In this document: positions 1 to 6,658 of the stretch, one piece after another
Layout: every line of letters begins with the position of its first letter
Position numbering within the stretch: the stretch's first letter is position 1
Notes under the pieces: model-generated
Told to the model about the DNA's origin: nothing
The model's database searches: none
The model's input: the letters and a program-made list of their open reading frames with translations, nothing else
Assembly: GCA_947589205.1 (NCBI GenBank)
Contig: CANQCJ010000098.1
Span: 1 to 7,764, forward strand
Length of the DNA stretch: 7,764 nt
Direction: 5' to 3'
Origin: an uncultured Ruminococcus sp.
Lineage (GTDB): Bacteria > Bacillota > Clostridia > Oscillospirales > Ruminococcaceae
Program-made: the position numbers and the translations under genes

Positions 1-1
1 G

Positions 2-2164
2 CGTCTTTTGAACCTGAATATAACCGACAGCGAGGTCTACGTCGATTACACCAAAAACAAGGTCATCGTTTCCTTCCCGTGGAAGTCGGGCGAGAGCGAT
101 TTCGACCCCGAGGCGGCGGTGGACGAGCTTGGCGAAACGGCGATACTGTCTTTCGTAAAGGGCTCCGAGCAGACAGGCGAGCAGGTAATGACCGGCGAGA
201 GCGTTACCCGCGCTCAGGCTGTGCCGGATAACAGCAACGATACGGGCGAGCTGCATTATGTGGTAGCTCTCGAGCTGGATAAGACGGGTACGGACGCGTT
301 CGCTGCGGCGACGACCGAGCTTGCGGCTTCAAGCGGTTCTATATCTATCTGGATGGACGACACCCGCATTTCCGACGCGACCGTAAACAGCCCGATAACA
401 GGCGGAAGCTGCCAGATCGAGGGCAATGTCAGCTATGACGAGGCTAACGACCTTGCGAACAAGATAAACGCGGGCTCGCTGCCCTTTAAGCTCGTTGCGA
501 CGAGCACCAATATAATCAACCCGACGCTCGGCTCGGGCGCGCTGAAAGCCATGCTCTATGCGGGAATAATCGCGTTCGTGTTCGTAATGCTTTACTTGAT
601 AATAACCTACCGTCTGCCCGGCTTTGTCGCGTCCATCGCGCTTATCGGACAGGTAGTCGGCACGATAGCGTGCGTTTCGGGCTTCTTCAAGAGCTTTGAG
701 AGCTTCACGCTGACTATCCCGGGTATCGCGGGTATCATACTTTCGATAGGTATGGGCGTCGACGCGAACATAATCGTGGCTGAGCGCATAAAGGAGGAGC
801 TTCGTCTCGGCAAGACGCTGACCGGAGCTGTCGAGCAGGGCTACAAGAGAGCGTGGAGCGCGGTGTTCGACTCTAACATCACCGTTATCTTTGTCGCTAT
901 AATCTTAATGGGCTCGTTCGGCTCGACCGACAGCATTTTCGGCTATCTGTTAAAGCCGTTCTTCTCGATGTTCGGCGCGTCGATGGCGGGTACTATCTAC
1001 TCGCTCGGCTACACGCTGATGATAGGTATAATCACAAACTTCATCTTCGGTATCTTCTGCTCGCGCCTCATGCTCGAATCGCTCTCGAAATTCAAGGCGT
1101 TCAGAAAGAAGTCGCTCTACGGCGTAAAGGAAGAGATAGACAAAACACCGGTGCTCGAAAAGAAGCGTTACAACGTCACCGGAAAATGCAAAATATTCTA
1201 TACGGTCTCTTCGCTGCTCGTCGCACTGTTCATCGTGCTGACGGTAATCGGCTTGCCGAAGATAGCGATAGAGTTTAAAGGCGGTACGTTTATTTCCTAC
1301 ACCTTTGACGGCAGCATCGACACCGCCAAGGTAGAGGACGTTGTGCGCGAGGTCTCCGGCAGGGAATGCACCGCGACAACAGGTGAGGATTTCTCGAGCG
1401 GCAAGACCACGCTGCAGCTTTCCTTCTCCTCTAAGGAGGGTATCGACGACGCGACGCAGGAGGCGTTAAAGACCGAGCTGGAGACGACCTTTGCCGAAAA
1501 CAACATCGAAACGCTTGAATCGACAAACGTTTCCCCGACAAACGGCAAGACCTTCTTCGGAAAATGCTTAGTTGCTCTGCTCATCGCGGTAGTCGTAATG
1601 GTTATCTACATCGGATTGAGATTCCGCAACATCGGCGGCGTTTCCGCAGGCTCGTTCGCGGTCGTTGCACTGCTGCACGATATGGCGATGGTATACGGCG
1701 CGTTCGTACTGTTGGGCTTTGACATAAACTCCAACTTTGTCGCGGTTTTGCTCACGATAATGGGCTACTCGATAAACTCGACGATAATCATATACGACAG
1801 AATAAGAGAAAACAAACGCCTTTACGGCAGAAAGCTGAACGACCAGGACCTGACGAACCTGTCTATAACCCAGACTATCGCCAGAAATATCCACACCAAC
1901 GTAACGACTATCGCCGTTATGGTAATAGTCAGTGTTGTCTGCTCGCTGCGCGGAGTTACTTCGATACTCAGCTTCTCTATCCCGCTCATCGTCGGAATGC
2001 TCTCGGGCGTTTACACCTCAATGTGCCTTGCTCCGTCGCTTTGGGTAAGCTGGCAGAAGCACGTTGAAAAGAAGCACCCCGAACGCCGCAGAAGCAACAT
2101 GGGCGGCAAGAAAAAGAAACCGGCTCATAAAGATACCGGCTACGGCTACGGCGCACAGGTCTAG
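2..2164 (+). CDS. secDF: Fused protein-export membrane protein SecDF (5' end outside window)
   Basis: SecDF is the membrane partner of SecYEG and helps pull exported proteins across the membrane using the ion gradient. The frame is open to the left edge, so the first SecD transmembrane segment and N-terminal domain start are missing; the TTG at 8 is internal. In order: part of the SecD extracytoplasmic domain (to about 515); the SecD membrane block (about 545-1080) with NPTLGSGALKA, LPGIAGIILSIGMGVDAN and ERIKEEL; the SecF first helix (about 1190-1255); its extracytoplasmic domain from FKGGTFISY (about 1275-1550); and the SecF membrane block (about 1560-2050) with RFRNIGG, LLHDMAM and GYSINSTIIIYDRIREN. 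SecD and SecF are one chain, as in Bacillus SecDF. Many SecF proteins have GYSIND; here the residue after N is S. A very basic cytosolic tail (RRRSNMGGKKKKP) ends the protein at TAG. It converges with pyk. Confidence 0.95.
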   Translation, partial: RLLNLNITDSEVYVDYTKNKVIVSFPWKSGESDFDPEAAVDELGETAILSFVKGSEQTGEQVMTGESVTRAQAVPDNSNDTGELHYVVALELDKTGTDAFAAATTELAASSGSISIWMDDTRISDATVNSPITGGSCQIEGNVSYDEANDLANKINAGSLPFKLVATSTNIINPTLGSGALKAMLYAGIIAFVFVMLYLIITYRLPGFVASIALIGQVVGTIACVSGFFKSFESFTLTIPGIAGIILSIGMGVDANIIVAERIKEELRLGKTLTGAVEQGYKRAWSAVFDSNITVIFVAIILMGSFGSTDSIFGYLLKPFFSMFGASMAGTIYSLGYTLMIGIITNFIFGIFCSRLMLESLSKFKAFRKKSLYGVKEEIDKTPVLEKKRYNVTGKCKIFYTVSSLLVALFIVLTVIGLPKIAIEFKGGTFISYTFDGSIDTAKVEDVVREVSGRECTATTGEDFSSGKTTLQLSFSSKEGIDDATQEALKTELETTFAENNIETLESTNVSPTNGKTFFGKCLVALLIAVVVMVIYIGLRFRNIGGVSAGSFAVVALLHDMAMVYGAFVLLGFDINSNFVAVLLTIMGYSINSTIIIYDRIRENKRLYGRKLNDQDLTNLSITQTIARNIHTNVTTIAVMVIVSVVCSLRGVTSILSFSIPLIVGMLSGVYTSMCLAPSLWVSWQKHVEKKHPERRRSNMGGKKKKPAHKDTGYGYGAQV

Positions 2165-2165
2165 G

Positions 2166-2197
2166 GTTTTTAGATTTGCATATGCAAATCTAAAAAC
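2166..2197. repeat. Perfect 32-bp palindrome directly after secDF
   Basis: Two bases after the secDF stop, a run of T, then AGATTTGCA, reads into its exact reverse complement, centred between 2181 and 2182 with no spacer; every one of the 16 base pairs matches. It is AT-rich, and the A run on its 3' side means it is not a canonical + strand terminator, though an RNA hairpin could form. With the next hairpin (2202-2222) it makes a tandem-palindrome unit that resembles dispersed intergenic repeats (REP/MITE-like). That identity is inferred, since only one copy is visible here. Confidence 0.7.
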
Positions 2198-2201
2198 TGA
2201 A

Positions 2202-2222
2202 GTTTCAAGCTGCGCTTGAAAC
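2202..2222. repeat. Second inverted repeat: 9-bp arms, 3-nt spacer
   Basis: GTTTCAAGC (2202-2210), spacer TGC, then GCTTGAAAC (2214-2222) are perfect inverted arms, starting five bases after the 32-bp palindrome ends. No T tract follows, so it is not an intrinsic terminator on its own. It may be the second half of one compound repeat, or a 3' hairpin protecting the secDF mRNA. Confidence 0.6.
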
Positions 2223-2270
2223 GTTCCTCCCGCCAACATTCTTGTTTCGATTTATCTAATAAAAAATACA

Positions 2271-2301
2271 GCAGACCGTTTTTCACGCGGTCTGCTTTTT
2301 T
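2271..2301 (+). terminator. Intrinsic terminator for secDF, possibly bidirectional with pyk
   Basis: Stem GCAGACCG (2271-2278) pairs with CGGTCTGC (2288-2295) across a 9-nt loop, and six T follow at 2296-2301. It stops + strand transcription from secDF. On the - strand the same stem is followed, after TGTA, by a run of T (complement of 2261-2266), so it can plausibly also end the converging pyk transcript, whose stop is at 2306. Confidence 0.85.
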
Positions 2302-2305
2302 GTGA

Positions 2306-3724
2306 CTATTTTACCGTTTCAACTCTCATCATGTTGGTGTTGCCGCTTACGCCGAGCGGTACGCCCGCGGTCACGACAACGAGGTCGCCCTGCTTGATTA
2401 TGCCCATTTCAAGCGATTTAGCGATCGCCGTGTCGATGAGGCGGTCGGTGTCGGACTGCTCCTCGACGATCTCGGGGATAAGCCCCCACGACATATTCAT
2501 CTGCCGCGCGGTCACCTCGTTGGTGGTCAGCGCGACTATCGGGCACTCGGGACGGAATTTCGACAGCCTGCGGGCGGTCGCGCCGCCTTTTGTTACGGTG
2601 ATTATCGCGGTGGCGTTAAGGTCGTGCGCGGTGGTCACGGTCGCGTGAGCTATCGCTTCGGTAACGCCCGGCTCGATATCGTCTCCGCGCAGCTCGAAAT
2701 TCTTTTTGTAGTTTATGTTGGTCTCGGTCGTTAGCGCGATCTTCGCCATCGTCCTTACCGCGTCGACCGGGAAATGACCCGCGGCGGTCTCGCCCGAGAG
2801 CATTATCGCCGAAGTGCCGTCATAGATAGCGTTCGCAACGTCGGTGATCTCCGCACGGGTAGGACGGGGATTGAGTATCATGGATTCGAGCATCTGCGTC
2901 GCGGTGATGACCTGCTTGCCGGCGTTGTACGCCTTGTGGATAAGCTCCTTTTGAAGCGCGGGTATCTGCTCGAAGGGTATCTCGACGCCCATATCGCCGC
3001 GCGCTACCATGATGCCGTCAGCCGCTTCAAGTATCTCGTCGATGTTTTCAACGCCGTCGCTGTTTTCGATCTTCGCGATTATCCGCACATTGTACCAGCC
3101 GAGCGCCTGCGTGAATTTCCTCAGATAGATAACGTCCGCGCCGGAGCGCACAAACGATGCGGCGATAAAGTCAAACCCCATTTTCGCGCCGAACTGCAAA
3201 TCGTTCATATCCGCGTCGGAAATGTACGGCATCGAAAGCTTCACGCCCGGAACGTTTATTCCCTTGTGATCCTTTATCTCGCCGCCGTGTACGACGCGGC
3301 AGAGTATATCGGTCTTGGCAACACTTTCAACTACCATTTCGATAAGTCCGTCGTTTATTAGTATGCGCGTGCCCGCCGAAACGTCCTGCGGAAGCTTGTC
3401 GAAGCTCACCGAGCATATCTCCTCCGTGCCGATAACGTCGCGCGTAGTCAGCGTGAACGGTGCGCCGTCAGGCACGTTTACAACGCCGTTTTCAAAGGTT
3501 TTAAGGCGTATCTCGGGACCCTTGGTGTCGAGCATGGTGGCGACGTGAAGTCCTAATTCGGCGGCTATCCTGCGGATAGTTTTAAAACGCTTTTCGTCCG
3601 TTTCGTAGTTGCAGTGTGAAAAATTGAACCGCGCGACGTTCATGCCCGCAAGCATAAGCTCCCGCAGTGTCTCCTCGCTCTCGGTAGCAGGACCTACCGT
3701 GCAGACTATTTTGGTTTTCCTCAA
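2306..3724 (-). CDS. pyk: Pyruvate kinase
   Basis: Cytosolic pyruvate kinase makes pyruvate and ATP from phosphoenolpyruvate and ADP, the last glycolytic step. From the TTG at 3724 the protein is 472 aa, the usual length without the extra C-terminal domain found in Bacillus. Visible motifs: ARFNFSH (31-37), LDTKGPEIR (65-73), the B domain (about 70-165), KIEN with the catalytic lysine (218-221), ARGDMGVEIP (241-250) with metal-binding acidic residues, ATQMLESM (275-282) and PTRAEITDVANA (288-299). The C-terminal domain ends with VTAGVPLGVSGNTN. Start choice: TTG at 3724 gives MRKTKIVCTVGP, the standard family N-terminus, with AAAGGA (3739-3734) 9 nt upstream. An in-frame ATG at 3733 would add three residues but abuts the same AGGA with no spacing. 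Stop is TAG. The gene is monocistronic, convergent with secDF and divergent from murT. Confidence 0.96.
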   Translation of the reverse strand: MRKTKIVCTVGPATESEETLRELMLAGMNVARFNFSHCNYETDEKRFKTIRRIAAELGLHVATMLDTKGPEIRLKTFENGVVNVPDGAPFTLTTRDVIGTEEICSVSFDKLPQDVSAGTRILINDGLIEMVVESVAKTDILCRVVHGGEIKDHKGINVPGVKLSMPYISDADMNDLQFGAKMGFDFIAASFVRSGADVIYLRKFTQALGWYNVRIIAKIENSDGVENIDEILEAADGIMVARGDMGVEIPFEQIPALQKELIHKAYNAGKQVITATQMLESMILNPRPTRAEITDVANAIYDGTSAIMLSGETAAGHFPVDAVRTMAKIALTTETNINYKKNFELRGDDIEPGVTEAIAHATVTTAHDLNATAIITVTKGGATARRLSKFRPECPIVALTTNEVTARQMNMSWGLIPEIVEEQSDTDRLIDTAIAKSLEMGIIKQGDLVVVTAGVPLGVSGNTNMMRVETVK

Positions 3725-3771
3725 AGCTATCATTCCTTTCGCCCGCAAAAAAAGCGGTGATGTTTTTTTAT

Positions 3772-3801
3772 ATTATAACATAATTTCCCCCTCGCCGTCA
3801 A
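3772..3801 (-). promoter_or_regulatory. pyk promoter, sigma-A type with extended -10
   Basis: On the - strand, TTGACG (3801-3796) is followed after 18 nt by TATAAT (3777-3772), preceded by TG one base upstream (extended -10). A start near 3765 would give a leader of about 40 nt before the pyk TTG. The -35 lies inside the 10-bp inverted repeat described separately. Confidence 0.75.
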
Positions 3802-3820
3802 TAGCTTTTTGGAAATTATG
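3779..3820. repeat. 10-bp inverted repeat bracketing the pyk -35 element
   Basis: CATAATTTCC (3779-3788) and GGAAATTATG (3811-3820) are exact inverted arms separated by 22 nt, so the arm centres are 32 bp apart, about three helical turns. The left arm lies in the spacer between the pyk -10 and -35, and the right arm just upstream of -35. The position suits a repressor or looping operator, but no known regulator consensus is recognised and AT richness makes chance possible. Confidence 0.4.
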
Positions 3821-3893
3821 CCGAAAATTTAAAACGGCGTATAAAATGCTTATGACCATGCAATAATTAAATAAAAAAATTTGTGACAGGTAC

Positions 3894-3922
3894 TTGAAAA
3901 GTGTGTGTGTTTATGCTATAAT
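3894..3922 (+). promoter_or_regulatory. murT-gatD promoter, sigma-A type with extended -10
   Basis: TTGAAA (3894-3899), a 17-nt spacer and TATAAT (3917-3922), with TG at 3914-3915 giving an extended -10. The spacer contains five GT repeats (3901-3910). Transcription would start near 3929, and the first transcribed bases include a small hairpin, GGCAG/CTGCC (3932-3936 with 3941-3945, loop AAAA). The murT ribosome binding site AAGGAAG (3963-3969) follows, about 10 nt before the ATG. Confidence 0.8.
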
Positions 3923-3979
3923 TAAATTTGCGGCAGAAAACTGCCAAAATATACAGAAAAATAAGGAAGTTAAAAGACA

Positions 3980-5311
3980 ATGAAGCTGTATCAGATGGGG
4001 CTTATCGCCTTGGGAAAGGCGCTCAACGCGCTCTGCCGCCTGTCGGGGCACGACGCGGGGAATTTTCCGGGGCTGGTACTCTGGAGCATAGACAAAAATT
4101 ACCTAAAATGCTTTAGCGTTGACTGCCCGATAATCGCCGTGACCGGCACGAACGGCAAGACCTCGGTGACCAATTACCTCAGCCGTATTTTTTCGATGAG
4201 CGGCAAAAAAATAATAACCAACTCTCAGGGCAACAACCTCGATACCGGTATCGGCTCGCTGCTGCTCAAAAGCTGCGATATGCGCGGGCGCGTTCACGCG
4301 GATTATCTCATTTTAGAGGTCGACGAATCGCACGTTCCGCAGGTCTTTAAGCATTTAAAGCTCGACACCCTTGTTTCGCTCGACTTTTTCCGCGACCAGC
4401 TCGACAGAAACGGCGAGGTGGAAACACTTATTTTAAAGGTGCAGAATTTTCTGAAAAATAATGTCAACAATAACGTCCTCAACGCCGACGATCCGAACGT
4501 TGTGCGGCTTTGTCCGAAGGGCAAAAACGCGCATTATTTCAGCGTGGAAAAATACGACGGCGCGACAGACGAGCTTTACGAAGCGGGCGAGGGCAAATTC
4601 TGCCCGTTCTGCGCCCACAGGCTCGAATACGACTATTACCAGTATTCCCACATCGGACGATTCAAGTGCCCCAACTGCGGCTACGGCGATGTTGACCCCG
4701 AGGTGCAGATAACCTCGCTCGATTTTGAAAATAACAAATTCAAGATAAACGGCGAGACGTTCTCGTCAAAATTCATGGGCATCTACCATCTCTACAACCT
4801 CGCGGCGGTCTACACGACGGCGAAGCTCTATGACATCGACAGCAAATATATCAAAAAAGCGTTCGCGACATTCGCGGTAAATAACGGCAGAATGGAGCTG
4901 TTCAGGCTTAACGGCGCGGAGCTTATGTTGAATCTTGCCAAAAACCCGGTCGGCGCGAACATGACGCTGCGTCTGCTCAACCGCGAAAAGGGCGAAAAAG
5001 AGCTTCTGTTCGTGCTTAACGACAACGTGGCGGACGGGCTGGACGTTTCTTGGATATGGGATATAAATTTCAGCGTTTTCAATAACGTGACAAAGGTCGT
5101 TACGAGCGGCACGCGGGCTTATGATATCGCTTTAAGGATAAAATATTCGGGCTTTGACGAAGGGAAGATAAAGCCGATACCCGATCTGAACAAAGCCGCC
5201 GCCGAGATACTTTCCACGCCCGGAAAGAAATTCGCGATAGCCAACTACACGGCGGTGCAGCCGACGCGCAGGGCTTTAAAGGCGCAGATACAGCGAGGTG
5301 AGCGCAAATGA
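3980..5311 (+). CDS. murT: Lipid II isoglutaminyl synthase, ligase subunit MurT
   Basis: MurT with GatD amidates the alpha-carboxyl of D-glutamate in the lipid II stem peptide at the inner membrane face, giving D-isoglutamine, which is needed for efficient cross-linking. The 443-aa protein is a full-length Mur-ligase relative. Motifs: the ATP-binding P-loop TGTNGKT (55-61); QGNNLDTGIG (83-92); FFRDQLDRNGE (136-145), a MurT hallmark; a four-cysteine zinc ribbon typical of MurT, CPFC (208-211) and CPNC (230-233), inserted in the central domain; NNGRMELF (301-308); then the C-terminal DUF1727 domain with LAKNPVGAN (319-327), NDNVADGLDVSWIWD (347-361) and NYTA (422-425). In the staphylococcal and pneumococcal complexes an aspartate in the DVSWIWD region is reported to assist the GatD catalytic site. 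It starts at ATG and overlaps gatD by four bases (ATGA), so the two subunits are translationally coupled. Confidence 0.96.
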   Translation: MKLYQMGLIALGKALNALCRLSGHDAGNFPGLVLWSIDKNYLKCFSVDCPIIAVTGTNGKTSVTNYLSRIFSMSGKKIITNSQGNNLDTGIGSLLLKSCDMRGRVHADYLILEVDESHVPQVFKHLKLDTLVSLDFFRDQLDRNGEVETLILKVQNFLKNNVNNNVLNADDPNVVRLCPKGKNAHYFSVEKYDGATDELYEAGEGKFCPFCAHRLEYDYYQYSHIGRFKCPNCGYGDVDPEVQITSLDFENNKFKINGETFSSKFMGIYHLYNLAAVYTTAKLYDIDSKYIKKAFATFAVNNGRMELFRLNGAELMLNLAKNPVGANMTLRLLNREKGEKELLFVLNDNVADGLDVSWIWDINFSVFNNVTKVVTSGTRAYDIALRIKYSGFDEGKIKPIPDLNKAAAEILSTPGKKFAIANYTAVQPTRRALKAQIQRGERK

Positions 5312-6048
5312 AAAACAAGCTCAGACTTTTGCATATGTACCCCGGCGTGCTCGATCTTTACGGCGACAGCGGCAACGTCGAGGCGTTAAAATACCGCTGC
5401 GCGAAGCGCGGGATAGCTCTCGAGGTGAACGCCCACGAGTTGGGCGACAGCAGCGAGAGGCTGATAGAGAACGCCGATATTATCTATCTGGGCGGCGGTG
5501 CGGACTACGAACAGCAGCAGCTTGCGGACGATCTGACGAGCATGAAGGGCGCGATAGCTGCCGCCTATGAGCGCGGAGCGTTCCTGCTGATGATCTGCGG
5601 CGGCTACCAGCTTCTGGGGCAGTATTACAAGGATTCAAACGGCAAAAGGATCCCGGGTCTGGGGCTTTTTGACTATTACACCGCAGCCTCCGACAAGACC
5701 GACAGGTGTATCGGGAACATTGTCGTTGAAACGGAGCTTGACGGCGAAAAATACAAGGTCATAGGCTTTGAGAACCACGGCGGTCAGACTTACGGAGTTA
5801 AAACGCCGTTCGGCAGGACGCTTTGCGGCAGCGGAAACACGCGCGGCGGCGAGTACGAGGGTTTTATGGAAAGCGGCAAAACAAACGTGCTGTGCACCTA
5901 CCTCCACGGTCCGCTGCTGTCGAAAAACCCCAAGCTCACCGACTATATAATAGCAAAATGCGCGGGAGCGGAGAGCTTAAAAAAGCTCGATGATTCGCTT
6001 GAAGAAAAATGCCGCGCCGTGCTGCTAAAGCGTCTGTTGAACGAATAG
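5308..6048 (+). CDS. gatD: Lipid II isoglutaminyl synthase, glutamine amidotransferase subunit GatD
   Basis: GatD is the glutaminase half of the MurT/GatD complex: it hydrolyses glutamine and passes ammonia to MurT. At 246 aa it is full length for this class I, CobB/CobQ-type amidotransferase. Landmarks: HMYPGVLDLYGDSGN (9-23), typical of the family; IIYLGGGADYEQ (58-69); the nucleophile elbow MICGGYQLLG with catalytic Cys97; GFENHGGQTY (153-162); and TYLHGPLL (197-204) with catalytic His200. A separate catalytic acid is not obvious in GatD, in keeping with the proposal that MurT supplies an aspartate. The ATG at 5308 overlaps the murT stop and has GAGGTG (5295-5300) 7 nt upstream, inside murT. 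A strong terminator follows at once, so the operon is just these two genes. Confidence 0.96.
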   Translation: MKNKLRLLHMYPGVLDLYGDSGNVEALKYRCAKRGIALEVNAHELGDSSERLIENADIIYLGGGADYEQQQLADDLTSMKGAIAAAYERGAFLLMICGGYQLLGQYYKDSNGKRIPGLGLFDYYTAASDKTDRCIGNIVVETELDGEKYKVIGFENHGGQTYGVKTPFGRTLCGSGNTRGGEYEGFMESGKTNVLCTYLHGPLLSKNPKLTDYIIAKCAGAESLKKLDDSLEEKCRAVLLKRLLNE

Positions 6049-6055
6049 AAATTTT

Positions 6056-6092
6056 TTCACTGCCGTTTTTTAAAGCGGCGGTGAATTTTTTT
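6056..6092 (+). terminator. Intrinsic terminator of the murT-gatD operon
   Basis: Stem TTCACTGCCG (6056-6065) pairs with CGGCGGTGAA (6076-6085), ten pairs with one U-G wobble, around a 10-nt loop; seven T follow (6086-6092). It starts eight bases after the gatD stop. Confidence 0.9.
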
Positions 6093-6146
6093 GCTTTTAG
6101 GGCAAATACTAAGAGCATAAATTTTTTTAAAAGGAGAGAAAATTTT

Positions 6147-6374
6147 ATGCTTAATAAAAACAATTACTCGAGCGAAAACGACCTGCCCCTCGGTATCTCG
6201 ATGGCTCTCGGTCAGAACCCGCTTATTTTCGGTATGTTCGATTCGCTGACCCCCGCGCAGCGCGAAAGCTTTGTTTCAAGCGCGAAATACGACGAGCACA
6301 CAAAAGCCAAAAGCTATCCGAACGGCGTGCCGATGGTCTACGACGAGCCGATAGAGCGCAGACGGTTCGAGTGA
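6147..6374 (+). CDS. Small conserved-looking protein of unknown function (75 aa)
   Basis: A 75-aa ORF starting at ATG 6147 with a strong ribosome binding site (AAAGGAGA, 6130-6137, 9 nt upstream) and stopping at TGA. I do not recognise a named family. No signal peptide, membrane segment or cysteine is present, so it is probably cytosolic. The middle looks folded: DLPLGISMALGQNPLIFGMF (12-31), then SLTPAQRESFVSSAKYDE (33-50), which could form two helices. The C-terminus is polar and charged, ending IERRRFE. The pattern of a 'DLPLG-x-x-MALGQN' helix followed by 'F-x-x-L-x-x-x-x-R-x-x-F' recalls short uncharacterised clostridial proteins, but this is from memory. It stands alone after the murT-gatD terminator, with no convincing promoter and no clear terminator of its own. 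Good ribosome binding site and coding-like composition make it likely real. Confidence 0.75.
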   Translation: MLNKNNYSSENDLPLGISMALGQNPLIFGMFDSLTPAQRESFVSSAKYDEHTKAKSYPNGVPMVYDEPIERRRFE

Positions 6375-6438
6375 GCTTTTTGGGCAAAATAAACAAGTTG
6401 GCGGGGTAAACTTACAATAAAATTTATATCGGGATATG

Positions 6439-6467
6439 TTGAAATTTTTACAAAAATATAGTACAAT
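6439..6467 (+). promoter_or_regulatory. purE leader promoter, sigma-A type
   Basis: TTGAAA (6439-6444), a 17-nt spacer and TACAAT (6462-6467). The predicted start near 6474 leaves a leader of about 205 nt before the purE ATG. The rest of the non-coding stretch from 6375 to this promoter is AT-rich and shows nothing else recognisable. Confidence 0.75.
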
Positions 6468-6479
6468 AATATTAGATTG

Positions 6480-6514
6480 TTTTTTAAAAATTGACTAACG
6501 CAATTTTTAAAAAA
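6480..6514 (+). repeat. 14-bp perfect AT-rich inverted repeat at the 5' end of the purE leader
   Basis: TTTTTTAAAAATTG (6480-6493) and CAATTTTTAAAAAA (6501-6514) are exact inverted arms with the loop ACTAACG. It begins a few bases after the predicted transcription start, so the mRNA would carry a 5' hairpin, which could shield it from 5'-end-dependent decay; the DNA could also be a binding site. Confidence 0.6.
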
Positions 6515-6541
6515 GGCGTAAAGGAGCAAAGGGCGGCTGTT

Positions 6542-6643
6542 ATGGACTGCGTTAAGAGGATCGCTTCATATGTAGGCTTCAAGACGTTTTCCGATAAAAG
6601 GAAAATGCCCTGTCCTTTTCGCGCACTTTTTGCAGCAGCCTGA
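6542..6643 (+). CDS. Possible 33-aa leader peptide in the purE leader
   Basis: ATG at 6542 opens a 33-codon frame (begins MDCVKRIASYVGF, ends RALFAAA) that stops with TGA at 6641-6643, inside the loop of the purE leader terminator. AAAGGG (6528-6533) lies 8 nt upstream and AAAGGAG (6520-6526) further up; both are in the 5' strand of the leader's closing stem. A ribosome reaching this stop would cover the terminator hairpin. An open frame this short is common by chance and the RNA stems constrain the same bases, so it is only a candidate. Confidence 0.2.
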   Translation: MDCVKRIASYVGFKTFSDKRKMPCPFRALFAAA

Positions 6644-6658
6644 AAACTGCTGTTTTTT
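6633..6658 (+). terminator. Intrinsic terminator inside the purE leader (attenuator)
   Basis: CAGCAG (6633-6638) pairs with CTGCTG (6647-6652) across an 8-nt loop, and six T follow (6653-6658). It lies only 20 nt upstream of the purE start codon and downstream of the purE promoter, so purE-purC transcription must read through it or originate elsewhere. This is the arrangement of an attenuator. Confidence 0.75.

Larger units (their letters stand above)
6474..6658 (+). ncRNA. Candidate structured leader RNA / transcription attenuator of purE
   Basis: About 185 nt between a promoter and a terminator just before purE. Pairings found by eye: (a) a 14-bp AT hairpin, 6480-6493 with 6501-6514; (b) a long closing stem, GCG (6516-6518)/CGC (6620-6622), AAAGGA (6520-6525)/TCCTTT (6613-6618) and AGGGC (6530-6534)/GCCCT (6607-6611); (c) inside it, TATGGA (6541-6546)/TTCATA (6565-6570), stacked over a CT bulge on GCG/CGC; (d) TTTTCC (6587-6592)/GGAAAA (6600-6605); (e) the terminator at 6633-6658. 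GGCTGTT (6535-6541) could instead pair with AGCAGCC (6634-6640) and break the terminator. This is riboswitch-like attenuation logic, apt for a purine operon, but the conserved cores of the purine, PRPP/ykkC, ZTP and THF riboswitches are not seen. A free-standing small RNA is the alternative. Confidence 0.5.

Noticed and set aside
2774..3361. 195-aa frame on the + strand opposite pyk
   Set aside because: It is the antisense shadow of a well-supported pyruvate kinase gene; its translation has no recognisable motif and no ribosome binding site was seen.
3820..3838. GCCG/CGGC inverted repeat between the pyk and murT promoters
   Set aside because: Only four pairs with an 11-nt AT loop and no T tract; too weak to call.
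6394..6413. AAGTT/AACTT hairpin after the 75-aa gene as its terminator
   Set aside because: A five-pair AT-rich stem without a T tract is not a credible intrinsic terminator.
6540..6625. Known purine-type riboswitch (guanine/adenine, PRPP, ZTP, THF) upstream of purE
   Set aside because: The conserved core sequences I know for these classes were looked for and not found, although the three-way arrangement of stems is superficially like the purine aptamer.
6474..6658. 6S RNA, given its size, own promoter and terminator, and the known purK linkage of 6S in cyanobacteria
   Set aside because: 6S folds as one long hairpin with a central bubble and paired ends; here the 5' part forms its own hairpin and the 3' part a separate terminator.
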